A stretch of 64,000 nt of DNA. Origin: DAOUKH01 sp965207995 (GTDB lineage Bacteria; Chloroflexota; Dehalococcoidia; SHYB01). Shown piece by piece: positions 33,060 through 41,535 of the stretch. How positions within the stretch are numbered: position 1 is the stretch's first letter; each line of letters opens with the position of its first letter. The stretch covers positions 1,736,001 through 1,800,000 of the forward strand of contig OZ242299.1 of NCBI GenBank assembly GCA_965207995.1, written 5' to 3'. The position numbers and the translations under genes were made by a program. Below the pieces are notes generated by a model, which saw nothing but the letters and a program-made list of their open reading frames with translations, did no database searches and was not told the DNA's origin.

Positions 33060-34270
33060 TGGGCCTGCCCTTCGAGGGGGTGAAGGTTGCCGACTTCTCG
33101 TGGGTCGGCGTCGGCCCGATCACGATGCGCTATCTGTCCGACTACGGGGCCACGGTGGTGCGGATCGAGAGCGAGCAGCGCCCCGACTTCCTGCGGCTCG
33201 GCGCGCCCTTCCGCGACGAAGAGTCGGGGATCAACCGCAGCGGCTTCTTCGCCAACTACAACGGCGGCAAGCTGGGCGCGAGCCTCGATCTGAAGCACCC
33301 CAAGGCGCTTGAGGTCGCCAAGCGCTTCATCGCCTGGGCCGACGTCGTGGCGGAGAGCTTCACCGCGGGGACCATCGAGCGCCTCGGACTCGGCTACGAG
33401 ACGGCCCGCGAGGTGAATCCGGGGGTGATCTACTTCAGCTCGACGAACCAGGGCCAGACCGGACCGTACCGGATGCAGCCGGGGTTCGGCACGCAACTTG
33501 TCTCCCTGGCCGGCTTCTCGGAGATCGTCGGCTGGCCCGACGGCGAGCCCTGCGGCACCTACGGGGCCTACACCGACTTCATCAGCCCCCGGTACGGGGC
33601 CGCGATCGTGGCCGCGGCGCTCGACCGGCGGCGCAAGACGGGTGAGGGTATGCGTATCGACCTGTCGCAGCTCGAGGCGGCGCTGCAGTTCCTCGCCCCG
33701 CTCTTGCTTGACTACACCGCCAACGGCCGCGTCGCGGGCCGCATCGGCAACCGCTCGCCCCACGCCGCGCCGCACAACGCCTACCGCTGCGCCGGCGACG
33801 ACCGCTGGTGCGTGATCACCGTCTTCAACGGCGACCAGTGGCGGGCCCTGCGGCGCGCCATGGGCGACCCCGCGTGGGCGGCCTCGCCCGACTTCGCCAC
33901 CGTTCTCGGGCGCAAGCGCCACGAGGACCGCCTCGACGCCCTCATCGGCGAGTGGACTCGCAACTTCGACGCCCAGGAACTGATGCACAAGCTCCAGGCC
34001 GCGGGCGTCCCCGCCGGCGTGGTCCAGACGTGCGAGGAGCTCTTCTCCGACGCGCAGTTAACGCACCGGGGGCACTTCGCCTTCCACGAGCACCCCGAAA
34101 TAGGCCGTCACGCCTACGACAACTTCGCGCCGCGCCTTTCCGATACGCCGGGGGGCGTCGCGGGTCCCGGACCTTGCTTGGGTCAGCATAATGAGGCGGT
34201 CTACCGCGACCTTCTCGGCTACACCGACGAAGAGATCGCGGAACTCGCGGCGGACGGCGTCTTTGAATAG
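33059..34270 (+). CDS. CaiB/BaiF CoA-transferase, operon gene 2
   Basis: 403 aa. Begins MGLPFEGVKVADFSWVGVGP. It has the YNGGKLGASLDL segment and the catalytic Asp in AYTDFISPRYG, 21 residues before TGEGMRIDLSQ, so it should be an active family III transferase moving CoA between carboxylic acids without free intermediates. ATG 33059 overlaps the preceding stop by 1 bp. The open frame extends upstream inside gene 1 but that part is a shadow. Confidence 0.92.
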   Translation: MGLPFEGVKVADFSWVGVGPITMRYLSDYGATVVRIESEQRPDFLRLGAPFRDEESGINRSGFFANYNGGKLGASLDLKHPKALEVAKRFIAWADVVAESFTAGTIERLGLGYETAREVNPGVIYFSSTNQGQTGPYRMQPGFGTQLVSLAGFSEIVGWPDGEPCGTYGAYTDFISPRYGAAIVAAALDRRRKTGEGMRIDLSQLEAALQFLAPLLLDYTANGRVAGRIGNRSPHAAPHNAYRCAGDDRWCVITVFNGDQWRALRRAMGDPAWAASPDFATVLGRKRHEDRLDALIGEWTRNFDAQELMHKLQAAGVPAGVVQTCEELFSDAQLTHRGHFAFHEHPEIGRHAYDNFAPRLSDTPGGVAGPGPCLGQHNEAVYRDLLGYTDEEIAELAADGVFE

Positions 34271-34286
34271 CGCGTAGGAGGCAGGC

Positions 34287-35486
34287 TTGGCCGGCGCTCT
34301 CGACGGACTGACCGTCATCGACCTGGCGCGGTTCGCGCCGGGGTTCTACGTGTCCCAGTACTTCGGCGACATGGGCGCCGACGTCATCAAGATCGACGAG
34401 CCCCCGCCCAAGGGACGCCGCGGCGGCTTCAAGGACCGCCCGCTGGAGTACAAGGACGTGAAGGACGTCCGCGGGGCGGCGCTCAACACGCTGGAGCGCA
34501 ACAAGCGCCGCATCACGCTCAACCTCAAGGACGATGCGGCCCGCGGCGTCTTCTACAAGCTCGTCGAGCGCGCCGACGTGGTGCTGGAGGGGAACCGGCC
34601 CGGCGTCGCCAAGCGCCTCGGCGTGGACTATGAGGCCTGCCGCCGGCTCAACGACCGCATCGTCTACTGTTCGCTCACCGGTTACGGGCAGGACGGCCCC
34701 TATGGGCAGCGGGCCGGCCACGACATCAACTACATCGCGACCGGCGGCGCGCTCGGCATCACCGGAACGGCGAGCGGGACGCCCGCCATCCCCGGCAACC
34801 TGATTGCCGACTACGCCGGCGGCTCGCAGTTCGCGATCATCGGCGTGCTCACGGCGCTCATCGCCCGCGCCACGACGGGCAAGGGGCAGTTCGTCGACAT
34901 CGCCATGACCGACGGTGTCTTTTCGCTCCTCACCCAGTTCGTGCAGCAGTACCTCAACGACGGCGTGATACCGCAGCCGGCGCGGACGCGGCTTACCGGG
35001 GCGGAGCCGCACTACTCGGTCTACGAGGCCAAGGACGGGCGATGGATCGGGATTGGGGCCAACGAGCCGTGGTTCTATGCCAACGTCTGCCGGCTGATCG
35101 GGCGGGAGGACCTCGCCGACAGCCAGCACGACCTCGACCGGAAGGAAGAGATACGGCAGGCGTTCGCGGAGGCGTTCAAGAGGAAGACGGCGCAGGAGTG
35201 GCACGACCTGCTCGCCGACGAGGATACCTGCGTGTCCAAGGTGCTCGACTTCGAGGAGGTCCTGCGCGACCCGCAGCTCGCCCACCGCGGCATGGTGCTC
35301 GACCTCGACCACCCCGAAGCGGGCAAGGTCAAGCAGGTGGGCTTCCCCGTCAAGCTGTCCGAGACGCCGGGCGAGGTCCGGCGTTTCGCCGGCCTGAAGG
35401 GCGCCGACACCGACGCCATCCTCGCCGAGCTCGGCTACTCGGCCGAGGAGACGGCCAACCTCCGCGAGGCGGGGTCGGTGCTGTGA
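34287..35486 (+). CDS. CaiB/BaiF CoA-transferase or acyl-CoA racemase-like, operon gene 3
   Basis: 399 aa, TTG start at 34287 with AGGAG 6-8 nt upstream. The stretch GNLIADYAGGSQFAIIGVL carries the conserved Asp and is close to alpha-methylacyl-CoA racemases as well as to formyl- and succinyl-CoA transferases; the RNKRRITLNLKD segment is also typical. The pairing with gene 2 may give two different substrates or a heteromer; nothing in the sequence decides the acid used. Confidence 0.92.
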   Translation: MAGALDGLTVIDLARFAPGFYVSQYFGDMGADVIKIDEPPPKGRRGGFKDRPLEYKDVKDVRGAALNTLERNKRRITLNLKDDAARGVFYKLVERADVVLEGNRPGVAKRLGVDYEACRRLNDRIVYCSLTGYGQDGPYGQRAGHDINYIATGGALGITGTASGTPAIPGNLIADYAGGSQFAIIGVLTALIARATTGKGQFVDIAMTDGVFSLLTQFVQQYLNDGVIPQPARTRLTGAEPHYSVYEAKDGRWIGIGANEPWFYANVCRLIGREDLADSQHDLDRKEEIRQAFAEAFKRKTAQEWHDLLADEDTCVSKVLDFEEVLRDPQLAHRGMVLDLDHPEAGKVKQVGFPVKLSETPGEVRRFAGLKGADTDAILAELGYSAEETANLREAGSVL

Positions 35487-35499
35487 TGAGCGCCGAGCC

Positions 35500-35781
35500 C
35501 TAGAGGCGCTGCGCGATGACGCGCTCGTAGTCGGGGAAGTAGCGACCGATGACGGGCAGGTCGAAGCGGCGGAGGATCGACTCCTTTGGCTCGTGTTCGA
35601 GCAGGAAGGCGAAGGAAGCCTCGATCAGCGCCTCGGGGGTTGCCTTGCCCCCGGCGAGCCGTTCGTAGTCGCCGCGGCTGAGGGTGACCTCGTGGCGGGT
35701 GGTCGACCCGCCGCCGGTGACGACGACCTCGGCACTCCAGCCGCCGTCGGATTCGGTCAGGCTGACGCCCACGTCGTCCAT
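35500..35781 (-). CDS. Conserved small hypothetical protein
   Basis: 93 aa, no signal peptide or membrane helix. The N-terminal half alternates as beta strands (GWSAEVVVTGG, TRHEVTLSRGDYERL). The C-terminal half is helical and ends in EPKESILRRFDLPVIGRYFPDYE, a motif that looks strongly conserved. It is 9 bp downstream of ffh and in the same direction, so probably cotranscribed. Function unknown. Confidence 0.75.
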   Translation of the reverse strand: MDDVGVSLTESDGGWSAEVVVTGGGSTTRHEVTLSRGDYERLAGGKATPEALIEASFAFLLEHEPKESILRRFDLPVIGRYFPDYERVIAQRL

Positions 35782-35790
35782 GCGTATCCC

Positions 35791-37128
35791 CTAGCGGAGC
35801 ATGCCCAGTTCTCTGGGCAGGCCCTTCATCTTGCCGGACGACATCCGCTTCATCATCTTGCGCACCTGCTGGAACTGGCTGAGCAGGCGGTTGACGTCGG
35901 ACGGGGTCGTGCCGCTGCCGTTGGCGATCCGCTTGCGGCGGCTGCCGCCGATGATCTCGGGCTTGGCGCGCTCCTTCGGCGTCATCGACTGGATCATGGC
36001 CTCGACGCGGACGAGGCCGGCGTCGTCCATCGCGCCCTTGGGGAGCTTCGCGCCGAGCATCTTGCCGCCGGGGACCATCTCCAGGATCTGGCCTATCGAG
36101 CCGAGCTTCTTCATCTGCTGGAGCTGGTCGAGGAAGTCTTCGAGGTCGAAGTCGGCGCGGCGGACCTTCTGCTCGAAGGCCTTGGCCTTCTCCACGTCGA
36201 CCGTCTCCTGGGCCTTCTCGATGAGCGTAGCCATGTCGCCCATGCCGAGAATACGGGAGGCGAGCCGGTCGGGGTGGTAGGGCTCGAATGCGTCGGTCTT
36301 TTCGCCGGTGGCGATGAACTTGATCGGCAGGCCGGTGACGGAGTTGATGGAGAGCGCCGCCCCGCCCCGGGCGTCGCCGTCGAGCTTGGTGAGCACGAGG
36401 CCGGTGAGCGCGAGGCGTTCGTGGAAGCCTTGCGCGACGTTCACCGCCTCCTGGCCCGTCATGGCGTCGACGACGAGCAGCAGCTCCGACGGTTTGAGCT
36501 TGCGCTTGATCTCGGCGAGCTCGTCCATCATCTCTTCGTCGATCTGGAGCCGGCCGGCGGTGTCGAGGATCACCCAGTTGGCGCCGACCTCGCGGGCCCG
36601 CTTCAGCGAGCGCTCGCAGACCGCGACCGCGTCCGCCGAGGCGCCCTCGTCGTAGACCGGCACGTCGGTCTGCTTGCCGAGGGCGACGAGCTGTTCGACG
36701 GCGGCGGGGCGTTTTACGTCGGCGGCGACGAGCAGGGGGCGGTTGCCCTGCTTCCTAAGGAAAACGGCGAGCTTGGCGGCGGTGGTCGTCTTCCCTGCGC
36801 CCTGGAGCCCGGCCATCATGACGATCGTCGGCGGGGCGCTGGCGGCGGCGAGGTTCTTCTGCGCGCCGCCGAGGATGCCGGCAAGCTCCTCGCGGACGAT
36901 GTCGACGACGGCCTGGGCCGGCGTCACGCCTTCCAGGGCGCCCGGTTCGATGGCCCGCGCCTTGACCTTGCCGACGAACTCGCGGACGACCTTGAAGTTG
37001 ACGTCGGCTTCCAGGAGGGCCATGCGCACCTCGCGCAGCGCCTCGTCGATCTCTTTCTCGCCGATCCGCCCGCGCCGCCCCAGCTTGTCGAAGACGGCAC
37101 CGAGCTTGTCTGAAAGCGCTTCGAACAT
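35791..37128 (-). CDS. ffh: Signal recognition particle GTPase Ffh
   Basis: Binds signal peptides on ribosomes and docks them at FtsY. The layout is complete (445 aa): N-domain helices from MFEALSDKLG, the G-domain with GLQGAGKTTTAAKLA, DVKRPAAVEQL, DTAGRLQID and TKLDGDARGGAALS, and a Met-rich M-domain with GSRRKRIANGSGT, the SRP RNA-binding helix-turn. ATG 37128 gives the usual family start; ATG 37140 is also in frame, but a TAGAAT -10-like box overlaps it. It is divergent from the SbcC-like gene. Confidence 0.96.
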   Translation of the reverse strand: MFEALSDKLGAVFDKLGRRGRIGEKEIDEALREVRMALLEADVNFKVVREFVGKVKARAIEPGALEGVTPAQAVVDIVREELAGILGGAQKNLAAASAPPTIVMMAGLQGAGKTTTAAKLAVFLRKQGNRPLLVAADVKRPAAVEQLVALGKQTDVPVYDEGASADAVAVCERSLKRAREVGANWVILDTAGRLQIDEEMMDELAEIKRKLKPSELLLVVDAMTGQEAVNVAQGFHERLALTGLVLTKLDGDARGGAALSINSVTGLPIKFIATGEKTDAFEPYHPDRLASRILGMGDMATLIEKAQETVDVEKAKAFEQKVRRADFDLEDFLDQLQQMKKLGSIGQILEMVPGGKMLGAKLPKGAMDDAGLVRVEAMIQSMTPKERAKPEIIGGSRRKRIANGSGTTPSDVNRLLSQFQQVRKMMKRMSSGKMKGLPRELGMLR

Positions 37129-37222
37129 GACGGCGCTCATTCTACCGCTCTCGGCGACCGAAGTGGCGCGCGGCCCGCGTGCTAGAATCGACCCTCCCCA
37201 TGCCCACCCGCCCTCGCCCGTC

Positions 37223-39784
37223 ATGATTCCGGTCAAGCTGCGCCTGCGGAACTTCATGTGCTACCGGGACGGCGTTCCCGAGCTGCATCTGGAAGGGCTG
37301 CACGTCGCCTGCCTGTGCGGGCCGAACGGGGCGGGGAAGTCGGCACTGCTCGATTCAATGACGTGGGCGCTCTGGGGCAAGGCCCGCGCCAAGTCGGACG
37401 ACGACCTCATCACCATCGGCCGCGACGAGATGGAGGTCGAGTTCGACTTCCTGTCCCAGGGCGCGGCGTACCGGGTCGTCCGCAAGCGGTCGCGGGGGGC
37501 GGGGCGCCGACCGGGCAAGACGCTGCTCGAGTTCCAGGTCCTGTCGGGCAGCGAGTCCGCGCCGATCACGCAAGGGACACTGCGCGAGACACAGCAGCGC
37601 ATCGTCGAGACGCTGCGCATGGACTACGACACCTTCATCAATAGCGCCTTCCTGGTGCAGGGGCGCGCCGACGAGTTCACGCTGAAGACGGCGGACAAGC
37701 GCAAAGAGGTGCTCGCGGAGATCCTCGACCTCGGCTACTACGACACGATCGCCGACCGCGCCCGCGAGGAGGCCCGCCGAAAGCAAGGCGAAACAGATGC
37801 CCTCCGCACGACGATCGGTGAGTACGAGGTTGAGCTTGCGACACGGGGCGAGCGCGAGGAACGCGCCGCCGCTGCGAAAGAGGCCCTGACCGAGACCGAG
37901 AAGGAGCGCGGCGCGGCCCAGGCGGCGCTGGACGGGCTCAAGAAGCAGGTCGTCGTCCTTGAGACGAAAGAGCGAGAACTCGGGCAACTGAAGGAACGCG
38001 CCGCGGGCCTGCAGGGAGAGCTGGCCGATCTGGAGACGGCGGTCACGGCGGCGAAGGCGGAACGGGCCGGGTACGAGGCGCGGATCGAGGAACGGGACGC
38101 CATCGAGGCGGGCTTCAAGCGGTTCGAGTCGGCGGCGCGAGAGAAGGACCGGCTCGAAGAGCTGGAGCGCCGGTCGCTGCAACTTGCGACGGAGAAAGCG
38201 AAGCTCGAAGGGGCCATAGCGCAGGCGCGCTCCAAAGCCGAGGCTGACCTAGGGCGGGAGCGCGATGCCTTCGCCGAAGTGGAAAGGCGGGCGGGCGGAC
38301 TCGCCGAGTCGCGTGACGCCGTGTCACAGGCGGAGGGACGGCTCGCCGTCCTCGCACCGCTGCGGCAACAGCGCGACGAGCTTCGCGGTCGCGTGGAGGA
38401 GTCGGCGCGGATGGCGGGCGAGCTCGACGCCCAGAACACGCAGCTTCGCGCCGAGATGGACGAGATCAAGCAGAAGATGGAGCAACTGCGCGCAGGCAGC
38501 GGGGTCTGCCCGCTCTGCGAGACGCCGCTGAGCGAGGACCGGTGCGAGGGCGTCCTTGCGGAATATGAGTCGAGGGGCAAGGCGAAGGGCGATGCACATC
38601 GCGAGAACCAAGCCCAACGCAAGGCGCTCGAGGAGGCGGAGAAGGCACAGCGGGCCGAGGCCGACGGCATCGACGCCCGGCTGCGCTCCGAGGAGCCCGC
38701 CCTGCAGACCGAGATCGGCAGCCTCAAACGTGCGTTGGCCGACGCGGAGGAGGCGGTCCGAGCGCTGCCCGAGCGCCGCGGGCAAATGGAGGCGGCGGCG
38801 AAACGTCTCGAGGGCGCGGCGTCCGAGGAGCGGGAGCGGCTCGAACAGGTCGCGGCGCAGATCGCCGAGTTGGACTTCGACCCGGCGGCGCTGGAGGCGG
38901 CGCGGGCGGACTTCCAATCGGCGCAGCCCTTCGAAGGGAAGCTCCGGGAGCTGCGCGAAGCCGAGCGCCTGCTGCCCGGCGTCGTCGAACGGCTGGGGCG
39001 GGCGGAGACGTCGCTGCAGGGCCGCGCCGCCGAGATCGAGGCGCTGCGCAAGGAGCAAGAGGCGCTTACTCCTGAGGTCGCCGCGCTGCCGGAAGCGCGG
39101 TCACGCGCGACGGAGGCGGAGGCGGCCGCGGCGGGGATCGATGCCCGCCGGGGGAGGCTGGAGCAGGAGGTGGGCGCGGCCGAGGCCGACCTTGCCCGCC
39201 TGGACGCTGTCGCCGAGCAGCGCGCAGAGCGCGGGAAGGCCCTGGCCGCGGCGTCGGACGAGCAGAGTGTCTTCGACGAGTTGGCGGCGGCATTCGGACG
39301 TCGAGGCGTGCAGGCGCTCATCATCGAAACGGCGATCCCGGAAATCGAGGAGGAGGCGAACCGGCTGCTCGGCCGCATGACCGACAACCGGATGCACCTC
39401 ACGCTGGAGACGCAGAGCGACTACCGCAGCCGCGAGGGCGCGCGGGAGACGCTCGACATCCGCATCGCCGACGAGCTCGGCGTTCGCGGCTATGAGTTGT
39501 TCAGCGGCGGCGAGGCCTTCCGTATCAACCTGGCGCTGCGGATCGCGCTTTCCCGCGTCCTGGCCCGGAGGGCCGGCGCGCCGCTGCCCACGCTCTTCAT
39601 CGACGAGGGTTTCGGCACGCAGGACCCCGGGGGCCGCGACCGCATCGTCGATGCCCTCAACGCCATCCGCGACGACTTCGAGCGCATCATCGTCATCACC
39701 CACATCGAGGATCTGAAAGAACAGTTCCCGGCTCGGATTCAGGTGGAGAAGGGCCCGGAGGGGGCGACGTTTTCGCTCGCCTGA
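37223..39784 (+). CDS. sbcC: SbcC/Rad50-like SMC-type ATPase
   Basis: Works with an Mre11/SbcD nuclease on DNA ends and hairpins. The 853-aa protein has Walker A GPNGAGKSALLD, a Q-loop region FLVQGRADEFTLK, about 500 residues of coiled coil, a zinc hook CPLCETPL near the middle, then LFSGGEAFRINLALRIALSRVL (signature) and TLFIDEGFGTQD (Walker B). ATG 37223 begins the conserved MIPVKLRLRNFMCY; the open frame upstream is an ffh shadow. TAGAAT at 37183-37188 may be its -10 box. No sbcD is adjacent; the metallophosphoesterase at 3315-4043 is the only candidate here. Confidence 0.9.
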   Translation: MIPVKLRLRNFMCYRDGVPELHLEGLHVACLCGPNGAGKSALLDSMTWALWGKARAKSDDDLITIGRDEMEVEFDFLSQGAAYRVVRKRSRGAGRRPGKTLLEFQVLSGSESAPITQGTLRETQQRIVETLRMDYDTFINSAFLVQGRADEFTLKTADKRKEVLAEILDLGYYDTIADRAREEARRKQGETDALRTTIGEYEVELATRGEREERAAAAKEALTETEKERGAAQAALDGLKKQVVVLETKERELGQLKERAAGLQGELADLETAVTAAKAERAGYEARIEERDAIEAGFKRFESAAREKDRLEELERRSLQLATEKAKLEGAIAQARSKAEADLGRERDAFAEVERRAGGLAESRDAVSQAEGRLAVLAPLRQQRDELRGRVEESARMAGELDAQNTQLRAEMDEIKQKMEQLRAGSGVCPLCETPLSEDRCEGVLAEYESRGKAKGDAHRENQAQRKALEEAEKAQRAEADGIDARLRSEEPALQTEIGSLKRALADAEEAVRALPERRGQMEAAAKRLEGAASEERERLEQVAAQIAELDFDPAALEAARADFQSAQPFEGKLRELREAERLLPGVVERLGRAETSLQGRAAEIEALRKEQEALTPEVAALPEARSRATEAEAAAAGIDARRGRLEQEVGAAEADLARLDAVAEQRAERGKALAAASDEQSVFDELAAAFGRRGVQALIIETAIPEIEEEANRLLGRMTDNRMHLTLETQSDYRSREGARETLDIRIADELGVRGYELFSGGEAFRINLALRIALSRVLARRAGAPLPTLFIDEGFGTQDPGGRDRIVDALNAIRDDFERIIVITHIEDLKEQFPARIQVEKGPEGATFSLA

Positions 39785-39809
39785 CCGGAGCGGGGTAGTA
39801 TCGGGCGCA

Positions 39810-40547
39810 ATGGAAGCCTCCTCGAGCCCACCCCTCGATCATGCGCGGCTCCAAGCCGGCGCGCGCGACCTTGGCGTCGAGCTTTCCGATGAGATGCTTG
39901 CCGACTTCGACCGCTACGCCGCGCTGTTGCGCTCGTGGAACACACGCATGAACCTGGTCTCCAAGGCCAGCCTCGCCAAGATCGAGAGCCGCCACATCCT
40001 CGACTCGCTGACCGCGGCGCTGGCGTTGGGCGGAGCGCCTTCAGGCGGAGTCATCGACGTGGGGTCGGGCGCGGGCTTCCCCGGCCTCCCCCTGAAGATC
40101 GTCCATCCCGGAATCGAGCTCACGCTCGTCGAGGCGACGCAGAAGAAGGCCCACTTCTTGGAAGCGGCGGTGGAGGCGCTCGGCCTCGCCGAGGCTAGTG
40201 TCGTCGCCGAGCGGGCGGAGCGGCTGGGGCAGGACCCGGCGTACAGGGAGGGGTTCGACGTCGTGCTCGCCAGGGCGCTGGCGCCGCTCCCCGTCCTTGC
40301 CGAGCTGACGCTGCCGCTCTGCCGCCGGGGCGGCGTGGTCGTCGCCTACAAGAGCCCCGGCGTCGAGTCCGAGGTCGCGGAGGGGCGGCGGGCAATCAAG
40401 CTGCTAGGCGGCGCGCTGCCGCAGATCGTCGAGGTGTCGGCCAACGTCACGGGCGACCCCCGGGTGCTGGTGACGATCGAGAAGCGCGGGCCGACCCCGC
40501 GAAAGTACCCGCGCCGTCCGGGCCTGCCGGCCAAACAGCCGCTCTAG
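39810..40547 (+). CDS. rsmG: 16S rRNA (guanine527-N7)-methyltransferase
   Basis: Methylates N7 of G527 in 16S rRNA. The 245-aa protein has WNTRMNLVSK, SRHILDSL, the SAM loop DVGSGAGFPGLPLKI and LVEATQKKAHFL. ATG 39810 lies 8 nt after TAGTAT, so the message may be nearly leaderless. It ends in a basic tail (PRKYPRRPGLPAK). It is 25 bp downstream of the SbcC-like gene. Confidence 0.95.
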   Translation: MEASSSPPLDHARLQAGARDLGVELSDEMLADFDRYAALLRSWNTRMNLVSKASLAKIESRHILDSLTAALALGGAPSGGVIDVGSGAGFPGLPLKIVHPGIELTLVEATQKKAHFLEAAVEALGLAEASVVAERAERLGQDPAYREGFDVVLARALAPLPVLAELTLPLCRRGGVVVAYKSPGVESEVAEGRRAIKLLGGALPQIVEVSANVTGDPRVLVTIEKRGPTPRKYPRRPGLPAKQPL

Positions 40548-40707
40548 CGGGGCGGCGACCTCTGCACACCCCCGCCCACGAGATCAAGCATGGACGGGGC
40601 TGTCCCCTTTGCCGGCAGGCGGCGTCGGGGTCCGGCCTCCCGCCCCTTGGGCGGGATGAGAGGGCGGGTCCTGTTCGAGTTGTCCGCGTTCGAGTGCCCG
40701 CCCTCAG

Positions 40708-40726
40708 TCCCTCCCAGAGGGAGGGA
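40708..40726. repeat. Dispersed intergenic palindrome
   Basis: TCCCTCCC, AGA, GGGAGGGA: perfect 8-bp arms, with TTAAG 5 nt further on. Same design as the other copies. Confidence 0.55.
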
Positions 40727-40743
40727 GGCTTAAGAGGGCCCCT

Positions 40744-40809
40744 CGTTCACCAACGTTCACCAAACGTTCACCACCCCACCCCTGTCCCACACTCACCAAC
40801 GTTCACCAA
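40744..40809. repeat. CGTTCACCAA direct repeats
   Basis: CGTTCACCAA at 40744-40753, 40754-40763 and 40800-40809, a truncated CGTTCACCA at 40765-40773, and a degenerate ACTCACCAA at 40791-40799. The first three units are spaced 10-11 bp apart, one helical turn. Confidence 0.65.
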
Positions 40810-40824
40810 CCGGCCCTCGCTCAG

Positions 40825-40843
40825 TCTCTCCCAAGGGGAGAGA
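40825..40843. repeat. Dispersed intergenic palindrome
   Basis: TCTCTCCC (40825-40832) and GGGAGAGA (40836-40843) around AAG, followed by GGCCTAA. Confidence 0.55.
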
Positions 40844-40862
40844 GGCCTAATGTGAGGTCTTG

Positions 40863-41522
40863 CTAGAGGGTGACCTCTTTTAGGTCGGGGGCGACGGTGA
40901 GGGTTGGCTCGGTGAGGGCTTGGATGTCGGCGGGGGTGTAGCCGGGGGCGACTTCCTGGAGCACGAGCCCGCCGAGGGTCACGGCGATGACGGCGATGTC
41001 GGTGACGATGAGGTCGACGCAGCGGAACCCAGTGATGGGGTAGCTGCACTCCCGCACGATCTTGGGGACGCCGTCACGGGCGTGGTCGGTGACGGCGATG
41101 ATGCGCTTGGCGCCGGCGGCCAGGTCCATGGCGCCGCCCACGTTGCCGATCCCGCGCCCGGGCAGCATCCAGTTGGCGAGGTCGCCTTGCTCGGAAACCT
41201 GGAGCGCGCCGAGCACGGCGATGTCGATGCGCCCGCCGCGCATCATGGCGAACGCCTCGATCGAGCCGAAATAGCTCATCCCCGGCTGGCCGCTGACGAA
41301 CTGGCCGCCGGCGTTGATGAGGTCGATGGAGCCGTCCTCGTCCTCGACGATGGGGCCGTAGCCTAGGACGCCGCTCTCGCTGTGCATGATGATGCTGCGG
41401 CCCTCTGGGACGAAGCCGGAGGCCAGGGTGGGGATGCCGATCCCTAGGTTCACGACGTCGCCGTCCTGAAACTCGCGGGCGACCCGCATCGCCATCACTT
41501 CCCGGTCGAGCGGCTGCTTCAC
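40863..41522 (-). CDS. 3-oxoacid CoA-transferase family, subunit B
   Basis: 219-aa beta subunit of a class I CoA-transferase (AtoA/ScoB type). VNLGIGIPTLASGFVP leads to HSESGVLGYGP, with Glu in SESG as the residue that forms the glutamyl-CoA thioester. GANWMLPGRGIGNVGGAMDLA-type segments are also present. GTG 41522 follows AGGAAGGA by 7 nt; the frame is open further upstream without support. Subunit A lies 13 bp upstream, forming a two-gene operon for acetoacetate/succinate-type CoA exchange. Confidence 0.92.
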   Translation of the reverse strand: MKQPLDREVMAMRVAREFQDGDVVNLGIGIPTLASGFVPEGRSIIMHSESGVLGYGPIVEDEDGSIDLINAGGQFVSGQPGMSYFGSIEAFAMMRGGRIDIAVLGALQVSEQGDLANWMLPGRGIGNVGGAMDLAAGAKRIIAVTDHARDGVPKIVRECSYPITGFRCVDLIVTDIAVIAVTLGGLVLQEVAPGYTPADIQALTEPTLTVAPDLKEVTL

Positions 41523-41535
41523 GGCGGCGTCCTTC

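Larger units (their letters stand above)
40548..40862. other. 315-bp repeat-rich intergenic region
   Basis: No gene. It contains a weak hairpin after rsmG (GGGG-CTGT-CCCC with TTT, 40596-40610), a perfect 7-bp inverted repeat CCCGCCC-CTT-GGGCGGG (40639-40655), two copies of the dispersed palindrome (40708-40726 and 40825-40843) and, between them, tandem CGTTCACCAA repeats. Confidence 0.65.

Noticed and set aside
35593..37113. 506-codon open frame opposite ffh
   Set aside because: High-GC shadow of ffh; Glu/Val/Gly-rich with no domain; the same holds for the 625-codon frame opposite rpoB (62019-63896).
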